Positions 16,501 to 24,551 of a DNA stretch of 31,359 bases are shown piece after piece (within the stretch, counting starts at the first letter, position 1; each line of letters opens with the position of its first letter). The notes beneath the pieces are model-generated. The model did not search any database. It was not told the origin of the DNA and was given only the letters and a program-made list of their open reading frames with translations. The DNA is from JBBQHX01 sp038324385 (lineage in GTDB: Bacteria > Gemmatimonadota > Gemmatimonadetes > Gemmatimonadales > Gemmatimonadaceae): assembly GCA_038324385.1 (NCBI GenBank), contig JBBQHX010000010.1:1-31359 (forward strand). Reading direction: 5' to 3'. The translations under genes and the position numbers were made by a program.

Positions 16501-17627
16501 GCGATCCGCTCGCTCAGCCACCGGAGGCTTTCGGGAACGTGCCGGCGCCAGTAGGCCCAACTGTGGGTGCCTGGCGCTTCGTGGTAGTCGATCGTCGCGC
16601 CTGCGCCACGCAGGGCATCGCGAAAGCGCCGGCTGTCGCTGACCAGCGGATCGTCGGTGCCGACATCGAGGCGGATCGGCGGGAACCGCGCCGGGTCGCG
16701 CGCCCACGCCGCGCGGGCGCGACGGACGGCATCGCGCGCGATCCAGCCGATGGAATCCCGCCCGAACACGGGCACGAGGAGCGGCCACGCCGTCGGGCCC
16801 CACGCGCGCGCCGCGTCGTCCATCGGTGGCACGCGGTCCGCGCTGGCACGGCCGCGCCAGAGCGGGGTGAGCGCCCCGGAATGACTGGCCGCCGCCGCGA
16901 ATACGTCCGGATAGGTGATGGCGAGCGTCACGGCGCCGTAGCCGCCCATGCTCAACCCCGCGATCCCGCGGTGCGCGCGATCGGGGATCGTGCGCCAGGT
17001 GGAGTCGACGTGCTGCACGAGATCGCGCGCGATGTAGTCGTCGTAGCGCGGCCACGACACGCAGTACGTCTCCGCGGACTCGCGGGCCGGCGCCGTGGCA
17101 CGGCAGGCGGCGACGTTCGGCAGTGTGTTCCAGGTGGTGTACCATCCATCGTCGCCGTCGGGCATGACGACGATGAACTCGGGCATCCCCGCGGCGACGA
17201 GCGAGTCCATCGCGTAGTCGAGGCGGCCGGACGTGGTCCAGTCGGCCTCGCTCCCCCACAGCCCGTGCAGATAGTACGCGACGGGGAAGCGACGCACCGA
17301 GTCGCGCGCGTATGACGGCGGCAGGTAGACGCGATACTGCTTGACGACTCCGAGCGACGGCGTCCACACCCGATGCTCACGCACCTCACCGCGCGAGGGC
17401 TGCGGCACGGTGTGCGACATCGGTTGTTGCATGGGCCGTTGTGCGGTGACGACCTCGCTCGCGCAGGCCAGTGCCATTACGCCGATCAGCACTCGCGTGC
17501 GGCAGCGTGCCCCCGTGCGCCCCGCCGACCGGTGGACGGCGCGGTGCCTCCCGCCTGACGAGCCAGACGCCTCACCAGCGCGCGGCTCACCCGCGCGCGG
17601 CTCACCGATGCCGCGAGAGGCTGGCAT
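16491..17627 (-). CDS. Secreted esterase D/antigen 85-like alpha/beta hydrolase
   Basis: The product is 378 aa in the putative-esterase family (Esterase D, PF00756 type). The nucleophile is Ser226 in GLSMGGYGA, the acid Asp325/326 in GTDDPLV and the His355 in GTHSWAYW. The oxyanion-side YYLHGLWGS is at 118-126. A hydrophobic segment (about 45-62, VLIGVMALA...VVTAQ) is a signal peptide or anchor, preceded by an unusually long 44-residue basic lead with a repeated GEPRA unit. The start ATG 17627 shares a base with the lepB stop (TAATG), implying coupled translation; a later start is possible. Its natural substrate is unknown (acyl glycerides, siderophore esters and cell-wall esters are all hydrolysed by relatives). 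Confidence 0.88.
   Translation of the reverse strand: MPASRGIGEPRAGEPRAGEASGSSGGRHRAVHRSAGRTGARCRTRVLIGVMALACASEVVTAQRPMQQPMSHTVPQPSRGEVREHRVWTPSLGVVKQYRVYLPPSYARDSVRRFPVAYYLHGLWGSEADWTTSGRLDYAMDSLVAAGMPEFIVVMPDGDDGWYTTWNTLPNVAACRATAPARESAETYCVSWPRYDDYIARDLVQHVDSTWRTIPDRAHRGIAGLSMGGYGAVTLAITYPDVFAAAASHSGALTPLWRGRASADRVPPMDDAARAWGPTAWPLLVPVFGRDSIGWIARDAVRRARAAWARDPARFPPIRLDVGTDDPLVSDSRRFRDALRGAGATIDYHEAPGTHSWAYWRRHVPESLRWLSERIAPR
17578..17607. repeat. 15-bp direct repeat in the esterase N-terminus
   Basis: Two tandem copies of a 15-mer beginning GCGCGCGGCTCACC encode the repeated GEPRA residues ahead of the signal segment. Confidence 0.7.
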
Positions 17628-18436
17628 TACCGGATACGGTGTCCGATCCGATCCCACCGGATGTCAGTCAACCATCCCAGCGACCGCGCCGACTCGGCGT
17701 CCCAGGAGTAGTAGACGAAGAGCGGCCGACCGCGAAAGTTCTCACGCGGTACGAGTCCCCAGTAGCGCCCGTCCTTCGATTCGTACCGGTTGTCGCCGAG
17801 CATGAAGTACTGGCCCGCCGGAACGAGCAGCGGGCCCCAGTTGTCGTGCGTGGGGTTGTCAGGCGCCGAGCCGAATCGCGTGTCCTGCAGCGCGAAGTTC
17901 CGCTGCCAGGCGTAGAGCGGATTCACCTCGTTCGGGTCATGCACCGGATTGTCGGCGTACTCCGGGCCCTGCGACTGCGGAACGCCGTTCACGTGCAGCA
18001 CCGCGTCGCGCATGTGAACCGTGTCACCCGGAATTGCCCAGAGTCGCTTGACGAGCGTGGGCGTCGGGTCCGCGCCGCGTGCTGCCTCGTCCGCCTGATA
18101 CGGCGAGATGAATACCACCACCTCGCCACGCGCGGGCTCCGCGTAGCCGGGCAGGTTGATGTCGGTGAACGGGATGTGCGGGCCGTAGCGCAGCTTGTTC
18201 ACGAACAGCCAGTCGCCGATGAGCAGCGTCGGGATCATGCTGCCCGACGGAATGCGGAACGCCTCGACGAGCAAGGTGCGGACGACGAGGAAGATCAGCA
18301 GCGCGCCGAGGAACGACTTGGCGTTCTCCCACCCCTGTCCGCGGCGGCGTGGGGCGGCGGGGGCGGTCCCGCGTGCTTCGGCCACGACGTTGCGCGGCGG
18401 GCCGGCGGAGGAGGGTTTGTTCGCGGGCACGGCCAT
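17627..18436 (-). CDS. lepB: Signal peptidase I
   Basis: The product is 269 aa, with one membrane anchor at about 42-58. It cleaves signal peptides at the outer face of the inner membrane. The Ser/Lys dyad is present: Ser66 in RIPSGSM and Lys130 in LVKRLWAIPGD. Box E is GDNRYESKDGRYWGLV. The insertion around 170-215 is longer than in minimal enzymes. The start ATG 18436 gives a 40-residue Pro/Ala-rich cytosolic lead; there is no clear ribosome binding site. Its stop overlaps the esterase start (TAATG). Several exported proteins in this window would be its substrates. Confidence 0.95.
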   Translation of the reverse strand: MAVPANKPSSAGPPRNVVAEARGTAPAAPRRRGQGWENAKSFLGALLIFLVVRTLLVEAFRIPSGSMIPTLLIGDWLFVNKLRYGPHIPFTDINLPGYAEPARGEVVVFISPYQADEAARGADPTPTLVKRLWAIPGDTVHMRDAVLHVNGVPQSQGPEYADNPVHDPNEVNPLYAWQRNFALQDTRFGSAPDNPTHDNWGPLLVPAGQYFMLGDNRYESKDGRYWGLVPRENFRGRPLFVYYSWDAESARSLGWLTDIRWDRIGHRIR

Positions 18437-18471
18437 GCGGAAGGAGCGATACGGATGAGAGGAACCGACGC

Positions 18472-18502
18472 AAGATACACCGTGGCGACGCCGTCCGGAC
18501 AA
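18472..18502 (-). promoter_or_regulatory. Candidate lepB promoter
   Basis: On the minus strand TTGTCC (18502-18497) stands 17-19 bp before GTATCTT (-10, ending at 18472). The start codon follows about 35 bp later. The 10-mer GGTGTATCTT is the same as upstream of the 310-aa gene (7352-7343). Confidence 0.4.
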
Positions 18503-18565
18503 GGGCGGGCAACGGTGCGCGATGGTCGCCGCGCCGGCGCCCGACTCACGGGAGCCGAACGCGAC

Positions 18566-18596
18566 GCGGGGGCACGTCCGCTGGACGCACCCCCGC
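18566..18596 (-). terminator. Hairpin after the SWIB gene
   Basis: The two arms 18566-18579 and 18583-18596 pair over 7 + 5 bp, with two mismatches and a 3-base loop. It starts 25 bp past the SWIB stop codon (18621) and separates SWIB from lepB. There is no T-run. Confidence 0.5.
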
Positions 18597-18620
18597 TATA
18601 CGGATCCGCCACCCGAGAGG

Positions 18621-19022
18621 TTACGCGTCGGAGAGGTGCGCGTTGACGAGCTTCGTCATGTCGAACATGGACACCTGCTTCTTGCCGCCGAAGATGGGCT
18701 TGAGCTTGGCATCGGCGTTGATCATGCGCTTCGCCTGCGGATCCTGCAGGTCGTGCTTCTTGATGTAGATCCAGATGTCCTTCGTGACTTCGGTGCGTGG
18801 ACGCGGCGCTGAACCGATGACCTCAGCGAGCTCCGGGCTCAGCTTCATCTTCTTCATGAAGGCCGCGTTCGGCTTGCGGGCTTCGGTGCCGGCGGACTTC
18901 GTGGCGCTCTTCTTCGCGGCGGCCTTGGCGGGTGCCGTGGTCGCGGCCGACTTGGCCGGCGTCTTGGCAGTGGCGCTCTTCGCCGACGCGCCCTTCGTGG
19001 CCGACTTCTTCATTGGGGGCAT
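18621..19022 (-). CDS. SWIB/MDM2-domain protein with histone-like N-terminal tail
   Basis: The product is 133 aa. Residues 1-50 are Lys/Ala/Ser/Thr-rich, with repeated KSATK / AKSA / PAK units like eukaryotic H1 or bacterial H1-like tails. About 58-130 is a SWIB domain (LSPELAEVIG ... TEVTKDIWIYIKKHDLQD ... DAKLKPIFG ... SMFDMTKLVNAHL). In eukaryotes SWIB occurs in chromatin remodelling; in Chlamydia and others it occurs in small nucleoid proteins. So this is probably a DNA-binding nucleoid protein (inference). ATG 19022 is taken because AGGAG lies 8 bp upstream. The leader holds a hairpin and a promoter palindrome. Confidence 0.92.
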   Translation of the reverse strand: MPPMKKSATKGASAKSATAKTPAKSAATTAPAKAAAKKSATKSAGTEARKPNAAFMKKMKLSPELAEVIGSAPRPRTEVTKDIWIYIKKHDLQDPQAKRMINADAKLKPIFGGKKQVSMFDMTKLVNAHLSDA

Positions 19023-19047
19023 CGCGTATCTCCTGAGGAATGGTGGC

Positions 19048-19066
19048 ACCCGGGCTTGGCCCGGGT
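19048..19066. promoter_or_regulatory. 5' leader hairpin of the SWIB gene
   Basis: ACCCGGG (19048-19054) and CCCGGGT (19060-19066) pair around a 5-base loop about 25 bp before the start codon, just upstream of the AGGAG site. It could affect translation or mRNA stability. Confidence 0.45.
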
Positions 19067-19088
19067 CCCGGGGTCCGTATCGCGCCAA

Positions 19089-19116
19089 AACTTAGAGGCG
19101 CTCCCGGGGAGCGCAA
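19089..19116 (-). promoter_or_regulatory. SWIB promoter candidate with palindromic spacer
   Basis: On the minus strand TTGCGC (19116-19111) and TAAGTT (19094-19089) are 16 bp apart. An 8-bp-arm palindrome (19098-19114, GCGCTCCC / GGGAGCGC around one base) overlaps the -35 and the spacer, a typical place for a repressor site. The -10 match is weak. Confidence 0.3.
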
Positions 19117-19271
19117 TAGCTGAACGCGGCGCGAGGCGTCGCACTGGCCGGGCAGGTGCGCCTCGGCGACGAGGCGGCGGTGACGCGGAACACCACCACG
19201 ACCGCCCGACGACGACCAGCGCGGCCGCATCGTCACCGGATACGCGGTGCCTCACCACGCTGCCGCTCGCC

Positions 19272-20219
19272 TCACGACGCGAACTCACGCAAGAGCGCGA
19301 CCATCCGCACGTCGGCCGGGTCGGGTGAGGGGTCGTCCTCGCCGATGTCGGCCACGTCCTGCGGCGTTTCGAGGATCAGCGGAACGCCTCGCGCCCGCGG
19401 ATCCTCGAGCAGCCATCGAAACGGCTCGGCCCCGATCGCGCCCTCGCCGAGCAGCAGGTGGCGATCCCGGTTCGAGCCGAGCGCGCCCTCGCTGTCGTTC
19501 AGATGGAAGAACGACGGCGGCGCGCCGGCAGCGGCTTCGAACGCATCGAGCACGGCGGTGAGCGACTCGCGGCTGCTCGCGATGTCGTGCCCGCTCGCGA
19601 ACAGATGGCAGCTGTCGAGGCCGTAGCCGGTGCGCGCTCGCAGCGCCGGCGGCACCGCGTCAAGGATCATCCCGATCTCGTCCGGCGTGCGACCGAGCGT
19701 CGCGCCCGCACCGGCCGTGTTCTCGACGAGGATGCGACTCTCGCCGTCGATCGCACCGAGGGCGTGCGCGATGGTCGCGCCGACGCGAGCGGCCGCCTCA
19801 CCGCGATCGCCGGTCGAGCCGCCGCTCCCCGGATGGAAGCATAGCTGGCCGATCCCGAGCGCGGTCGTGCGTTCGAGCTCTCTCGTCAGGCCGGCACGTG
19901 CGCGCTCGGCCTTGACCTCGTCCGACGACGCGGTGTTGAGCACATACGCCGCGTGCACGAGCACGTTGGCGCCGTCGATCCCCGCCTCGTCGAGCGCGGC
20001 CCGGAATCGCTCGATGCGCTCGGGGCGCACGGAGGTCTTGTCGTTGTAGAACTTGGGGATCGCCGTGAACAGCTGCAGCGTGTCCATCCCCGCGGCAGCC
20101 GCGCGGCGGACGGCCATGTGCACGCCGCCGGTGTCGATCGTGTGCGCGCCGATGAGGAATGCCGAGCGCTGCGCGCCGGCCTTCGCCGCCGTCTTCGCCG
20201 CCGTCTTCGCGGCGCTCAC
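19272..20219 (-). CDS. nfo: Endonuclease IV (AP endonuclease)
   Basis: The product is 315 aa. It cuts DNA 5' of abasic sites in base excision repair. The TIM-barrel zinc ligands are all seen: His89 (VHAAYVLN), His129 (CFHPGS), Glu166 (LVENTAG), Asp202 and His205 (LDSCHLFASGHD), His239 (FFHLND), Asp252 and His254 (RDRH), and Glu284 (LILETP). The start is GTG 20219, overlapping the stop of the upstream lipoprotein gene (GTGA), so translation is coupled. A short Ala/Lys repeat (AAKTAAKTAAKAG) precedes the barrel and is not part of the usual enzyme. Confidence 0.95.
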   Translation of the reverse strand: MSAAKTAAKTAAKAGAQRSAFLIGAHTIDTGGVHMAVRRAAAAGMDTLQLFTAIPKFYNDKTSVRPERIERFRAALDEAGIDGANVLVHAAYVLNTASSDEVKAERARAGLTRELERTTALGIGQLCFHPGSGGSTGDRGEAAARVGATIAHALGAIDGESRILVENTAGAGATLGRTPDEIGMILDAVPPALRARTGYGLDSCHLFASGHDIASSRESLTAVLDAFEAAAGAPPSFFHLNDSEGALGSNRDRHLLLGEGAIGAEPFRWLLEDPRARGVPLILETPQDVADIGEDDPSPDPADVRMVALLREFAS

Positions 20220-21064
20220 TGGAGCGCTCCCTGCCTGACGAACGCCTGCGCCGGCGCATCGGCCGCGCCAGCCGGGCCCCGCTCGATCCACGAGACCGCG
20301 ATCGAGCGGCCATCGCGTGCCACACGCGGCGCCAGTGCCGCCGTCGACTTCCCCGTCACCATGGTGCGCTCCTCGAAGATGTGCCCCATCGTCCGCGAGA
20401 TCGCCAACCCGATGCGCGGGCGGGCGTCGTTCGGGTTCTCATACGCGACCAGCACGGTGTCGCCCGAGGCCGTGATACTCACCGCCGACGGGCGGTCGCC
20501 ATACACCACCGCCACCGGCGAGTGGAAGAGCTCTCCGGTGAGCTCCATCGAATGGGTGAAGAAGATCCCCAGCCCTTCGGGTGCGTACAGGAAGTACGCG
20601 AGATGCGTGTAGCCGCTCGCCGCGTCGGCTGCCACGTCAGGCGCCGGCCGGTCGCACCCGACCGTCCCCCGATCCAGTGACTCGGCGGGCATCGGGGCGC
20701 TCCACGTCGCACCATCGTCCGCCGACCGGGTGACCACGAGCGCGGCGGACCGGTCGGGACGCAGGCTCCACCCCGCCGCGAACCAGGCCGCATCCCCAGC
20801 TGGCGCGAAGCGAAGCGAGGTGGGGCAGACGTTCGGAATGCCCGCCGTCGGATCGCTGAGCGCCGATGGGCGCGGAGGGGCAACGAACGCCGGCACGCCA
20901 TCCTCCTGCAGCGCGAGCCGCGTCTCCGCCGGCGGCACGGGAACGCGCTCGGGCTCCCCGGCCCATTCCACCGCCGCCTCGCCGCAGCCGGCCAGGAGGG
21001 CGAACAGGAGGGGAACGCTCACGGCGCGGTGACGGGCGGATAGTGGCGGGACGGTCGGTGCCAT
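20216..21064 (-). CDS. Asp-box (BNR/sialidase-like) lipoprotein
   Basis: The product is 282 aa with a lipoprotein signal (LLFALLAGC, Cys27). One good Asp box (SADDGATW, 114-121) and two weaker versions (THSMELTGELF, SRTMGHIFEE) point to a short beta-propeller-like fold. The catalytic residues of true sialidases are not recognisable, so it is more likely a binding or structural exported protein. ATG 21064 opens the frame; the open frame further upstream is a shadow of the plus-strand pruA gene. It overlaps nfo by 4 bp. Confidence 0.8.
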   Translation of the reverse strand: MAPTVPPLSARHRAVSVPLLFALLAGCGEAAVEWAGEPERVPVPPAETRLALQEDGVPAFVAPPRPSALSDPTAGIPNVCPTSLRFAPAGDAAWFAAGWSLRPDRSAALVVTRSADDGATWSAPMPAESLDRGTVGCDRPAPDVAADAASGYTHLAYFLYAPEGLGIFFTHSMELTGELFHSPVAVVYGDRPSAVSITASGDTVLVAYENPNDARPRIGLAISRTMGHIFEERTMVTGKSTAALAPRVARDGRSIAVSWIERGPAGAADAPAQAFVRQGALQ

Positions 21065-21247
21065 GGCGGGAATATATCCGTCCGCATGCGGGGGCTCATC
21101 CGTCCGCAACCGCCGCGGGCTCGGGCGGGGGGGGGAATTAGCTTTCGCGCGATGTCGCGACCCCGGTCGCGCCGCACCCACCGCGCGCGCCTGTCGCGTG
21201 CGGCCACCCGCCATCACGCCGCCCGTTACCGCGAGGAATTCGAGCCG
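21065..21247. promoter_or_regulatory. Divergent promoter region, lipoprotein gene / pruA
   Basis: These 183 bp must hold the start signals of both the lipoprotein gene (-) and pruA (+). A run of nine G (21127-21135) next to AATTAG is the most marked feature. No clear -10/-35 pair was found. Confidence 0.35.
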
Positions 21248-22966
21248 ATGTCCCATCCGACCATTGCCGCCCCCAACGCGCAGGACACCGCATCCGCCGC
21301 GCGCGCGCCGCAGCCGGTTCCGGGAGGCGGGGGGATGTCCGGCTTCAACGGAACCCGCCGCGTGCCGATTCCTGTGAACGAGCCCGTGCGCGCGTACCGT
21401 CCCGACTCGCCCGAGCGCGCCTCGCTGGAATCGCGGCTCGACACAATGGCTGGCGAGCGGGAGGAGATCCCGATCGTGATCGGCGGGGAGCGGATCACCA
21501 CCGGCAATCTGGCACAGGCCGTGATGCCTCACGATCACCAGCACGTGCTGGCGGACTGGCATCAGGCGGACGCGAGTCACGTCGCGCGCGCCATCGACGC
21601 GGCCGCCGCGGCCGCGCCGGAGTGGGCCAACTGGCCGTGGGAGGATCGTGCGGCCATCTTCCTCAAGGCCGCCGAGCTGCTGACGACACGCTGGCGTGAC
21701 ACGCTCAACGCCTCCACGATGCTCGGCCAGAGCAAGACCGTGCACCAGGCCGAGATCGATGCCGCATGCGAGCTGATCGACTTCTGGCGCTTCAACGCCG
21801 CGTTCGCCCAGGATCTGTACGCCGAACAGCCGGTGTCGGATCACACGATGTGGAACCAGCTCGACTATCGGCCACTCGAAGGGTTTGTGTACGCCGTGTC
21901 GCCGTTCAACTTCACGTCGATCGCCGGCAATCTGCCGACGGCGCCGGCGCTGATGGGAAACACCGTGATCTGGAAGCCGTCGCAGACCGCGATGCTGTCG
22001 GCATGGCACATCATGCAACTGCTCGAGGAGGCGGGGCTGCCGCCGGGCGTGATCAACTTCGTACCCGGCGACCCGAAGATGATTTCCGACATCGCGCTCA
22101 ATCATCGCGATCTCGCGGGTGTGCACTACACGGGCAGCACGACGGTTTTCAACGGGATGTGGCGCACGATTGGCGGCAACATGGGCACGTATCGCTCCTA
22201 CCCGCGCATCGTCGGCGAGACGGGGGGGAAGGACTTCATCGTCGCGCATCCCTCGACCGACGCCACCACACTTGCCGTGGCGATCGTGCGGGGTGGCTAC
22301 GAGTATCAGGGACAGAAGTGTTCCGCGGCGAGCCGCGTCTACATCCCGCGGTCGCTCTGGCCCGAGGTACGGGACCGCGCCGCGGCCATGATGGCGACGA
22401 TCCGCATGGGCGACCCGCGCGATTTCAGCAACTTCATGGGCGCGGTGATCGACCGGCGCGCGTTCGACCGCCACGTCGGCGCGATCGCCGAAGCGAAGCA
22501 GCATGCGCGTATCATCGCCGGTGGCGAGACGCGAGGCGAGACCGGCTACTTCGTCCAGCCGACGCTCATCGAGACCGACGACTCCAACTTCCGCCTGCTC
22601 AGCGACGAGCTGTTCGGCCCCGTCGTGACGGCGCACGTCTATGACGATGATCAGTGGGAGGACACCCTCCGCCTGGTCGACGCGACATCGCCGTACGCGT
22701 TGACGGGCGCGATCTTCTCGCGCGACCGGAAGGCGGTCAAACAGGCGCTGATGGCGCTTCGCAACGCCGCCGGCAACATCTACATCAACGACAAGCCGAC
22801 CGGTGCGGTGGTGGGGCAGCAGCCGTTCGGCGGCGCGCGCGGGTCGGGCACCAACGACAAGGCAGGCTCGAAGCTCAACCTCGTGCGCTGGGTGAGCGCC
22901 CGGAACGTGAAGGAGACGTTCAGCCCGCCAACGGAATACGAGTACCCGTTCATGGGATCCCGCTAA
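21248..22966 (+). CDS. pruA: L-glutamate gamma-semialdehyde (P5C) dehydrogenase
   Basis: The product is 572 aa and belongs to the ALDH4 type. It oxidises glutamate semialdehyde/P5C to glutamate with NAD, the second step of proline degradation. The catalytic Cys358 (GQKCSAASR) and the general base Glu324 (VGETGGKDF) are present, with SPFNFTSIAGN, TGSTTVF and the C-terminal YINDKPTGAVVGQQPFGG. ATG 21248 is preferred, with GAGGAA about 9 bp upstream; 54 open codons upstream are Arg-rich and look non-coding. Proline dehydrogenase is not fused and is not in the window. Confidence 0.95.
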   Translation: MSHPTIAAPNAQDTASAARAPQPVPGGGGMSGFNGTRRVPIPVNEPVRAYRPDSPERASLESRLDTMAGEREEIPIVIGGERITTGNLAQAVMPHDHQHVLADWHQADASHVARAIDAAAAAAPEWANWPWEDRAAIFLKAAELLTTRWRDTLNASTMLGQSKTVHQAEIDAACELIDFWRFNAAFAQDLYAEQPVSDHTMWNQLDYRPLEGFVYAVSPFNFTSIAGNLPTAPALMGNTVIWKPSQTAMLSAWHIMQLLEEAGLPPGVINFVPGDPKMISDIALNHRDLAGVHYTGSTTVFNGMWRTIGGNMGTYRSYPRIVGETGGKDFIVAHPSTDATTLAVAIVRGGYEYQGQKCSAASRVYIPRSLWPEVRDRAAAMMATIRMGDPRDFSNFMGAVIDRRAFDRHVGAIAEAKQHARIIAGGETRGETGYFVQPTLIETDDSNFRLLSDELFGPVVTAHVYDDDQWEDTLRLVDATSPYALTGAIFSRDRKAVKQALMALRNAAGNIYINDKPTGAVVGQQPFGGARGSGTNDKAGSKLNLVRWVSARNVKETFSPPTEYEYPFMGSR

Positions 22967-23004
22967 CCGCGTCGCACGTCAGGCACCCCTTCCGCGCCCC
23001 GTCC

Positions 23005-23928
23005 GTGCCGCTCTACGACTATCTCACCGCCGACGTCTTCACGGCGCGGCGGTTCGGTGGGAACCCGCTCGCCGTGCTGACCGACGCGCGCGGGCTCACT
23101 GACGCCCAGATGCTGGCGATCACGCGCGAGTTCAACTACTCGGAGACCGTGTTCGTCCTGCCGCCTGACGACGCTCGGCACGAGCGGCGGCTGCGCATCT
23201 TCACGCCGGGCGGGGAGGTGCCGTTCGCCGGCCATCCCACCGTCGGGACGGCGTACTTACTGGCGGCCACCGGCGCAATTTCCCTGCGCGGCGAGGAGAC
23301 GACGATCGTCTTCGAGGAAGGCGTCGGCCCGGTGTCGGTGATGATCCGCGTCGAGCACGGCACCCCCGTGTTCGCGCAACTCAGCGTCGCTCAGCTGCCC
23401 GCGGTGGTGATGTCGGACCTTGACCAGGCGGCGCTCGCCGCCATGCTCGGCCTGGCCCCCGAAGACCTGCTCGACGATCCGTATCGTCCCGAAGCGGTGT
23501 CGTGCGGCCTGCCCTTTCTGCTCGTCCCGGTTCGTGACCGCGGCGCGGTGGCGCGAGCGCGCATCGTACTGGAGTTGTGGGAGCAGACGCTGCGCGGTAC
23601 GCCGGGATCGGAGATCATGGTGTTCGCCATGGACGCCGAGGCCGACGACGCCGACGTCAGGGCTCGCGTCTTCGTGCCTGGGCTCAGCGTCCCCGAGGAT
23701 CCGGCCACCGGCTCGGCATGCGCCGCACTGGGCGGATATCTGGCGCAGCGCACGCCGCGCGACGACGGCACGCTGCGCTGGACCGTCGAACAGGGGGTCG
23801 AGATGGGGCGGCCCAGCCGGATCGAGGTCGAGGTCGACAAGCGGGGCGGCGCGGTGACCGCGGTGCGGGTCGGGGGCGCCGCCGTGCAGGTGATGGAAGG
23901 CAAGCTCCGCGTCGGCGCGCGGGATTAG
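23005..23928 (+). CDS. PhzF-family epimerase/isomerase
   Basis: The product is 307 aa, two mirrored domains of the PhzF/diaminopimelate-epimerase fold. The catalytic Glu47 (FNYSETVFV) and the blocks FTPGGEVPFAGHPTVG and DPATGSACAALGGYL (232-246) are conserved. Family members isomerise varied substrates; the role here is unknown, and no phenazine genes are present. Start GTG 23005 follows pruA by 38 bp, so they likely share an mRNA. A CGTCAGGC octamer lies in the gap. Confidence 0.9.
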   Translation: MPLYDYLTADVFTARRFGGNPLAVLTDARGLTDAQMLAITREFNYSETVFVLPPDDARHERRLRIFTPGGEVPFAGHPTVGTAYLLAATGAISLRGEETTIVFEEGVGPVSVMIRVEHGTPVFAQLSVAQLPAVVMSDLDQAALAAMLGLAPEDLLDDPYRPEAVSCGLPFLLVPVRDRGAVARARIVLELWEQTLRGTPGSEIMVFAMDAEADDADVRARVFVPGLSVPEDPATGSACAALGGYLAQRTPRDDGTLRWTVEQGVEMGRPSRIEVEVDKRGGAVTAVRVGGAAVQVMEGKLRVGARD

Positions 23929-23968
23929 GCGCGTCGACATTCACTCTCCCTCCCGCCGGACTCTCCGG

Positions 23969-24517
23969 ATGCCTGACGATTCATCGCCTGACGACACGCT
24001 CCGCTACCCGGTCGGCCCGTTGCCGATCGACGCGCCGCTCACCGACGACGGCGTGAGCGCGGGGCTGTTCGAGATCGCCGCGCTCCCCACGCGGCTCGCC
24101 GCCGCGGTGGCCGGCCTCAACGACGAGCAGCTCGATACGCCCTACCGGCCCGGCGGATGGACCGTGCGACAGGTCGTGCATCACCTCGCCGATAGTCATA
24201 TGAACGCCTACGTGCGGTTCCGGCTCGCGCTCACCGTGCATCACCCCGCGATCGTCGCGTATGACGAATCGGCGTGGGCGGAACTTCCCGATGCCCGTTC
24301 GCTGCCCGTGACGGTCTCGCTCACGCTGCTCGAGGCGCTGCACGCGCGCTGGACCGCGCTGCTCGGAACGCTCGATCGCGAACGGCTGCGGGCGAGCGCG
24401 TATCGTCATTCGGAGCTCGGACTGATCTCCATCGAGCGAGCGGTGGCGATCTATGCCTGGCACGGCCGGCACCACGTCGCCCACATCACCGCACTGCGCG
24501 AGCGGAACGGCTGGTAG
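23969..24517 (+). CDS. DinB/YfiT-type (BstA-like) metal-dependent thiol transferase
   Basis: The product is 182 aa, the size of YfiT/BstA. The four-helix DinB fold keeps the three metal His: His72 (VVHHLADSHMN) and His165 and His169 (WHGRHHVAHI). PYRPGGWTVRQ is the characteristic N-terminal block. S. aureus BstA attaches bacillithiol to electrophiles; other YfiT proteins are only called metal-dependent hydrolases. With the bacilliredoxin at 4095, a bacillithiol role is plausible. It starts 40 bp after the PhzF gene. The first codons contain two GCCTGACG octamers. Confidence 0.88.
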   Translation: MPDDSSPDDTLRYPVGPLPIDAPLTDDGVSAGLFEIAALPTRLAAAVAGLNDEQLDTPYRPGGWTVRQVVHHLADSHMNAYVRFRLALTVHHPAIVAYDESAWAELPDARSLPVTVSLTLLEALHARWTALLGTLDRERLRASAYRHSELGLISIERAVAIYAWHGRHHVAHITALRERNGW

Positions 24518-24532
24518 TGACGCGCCCGCCCA

Positions 24533-24550
24533 CGCGACGAAGCTGTCGCG
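24533..24550. terminator. Hairpin between convergent genes
   Basis: CGCGAC (24533-24538) and GTCGCG (24545-24550) form a 6-bp stem with a 6-base loop in the 34-bp gap between the YfiT-like gene (+) and the diguanylate cyclase (-). Confidence 0.4.
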
Positions 24551-24551
24551 G

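Noticed and set aside
14171..16642. Long open frame on the plus strand (823 codons)
   Set aside because: It lies opposite the M24 peptidase and other genes with intact motifs; its Arg/His-rich content is a GC shadow.
20178..20208. Short repeat in the nfo N-terminus as a mobile element trace
   Set aside because: It is explained by the Ala/Lys repeat coding for the enzyme's N-terminal extension.
21065..22636. Upstream extension of the Asp-box lipoprotein frame (524 codons)
   Set aside because: It lies opposite pruA, which has all ALDH motifs; the lipoprotein signal starts at 21064.
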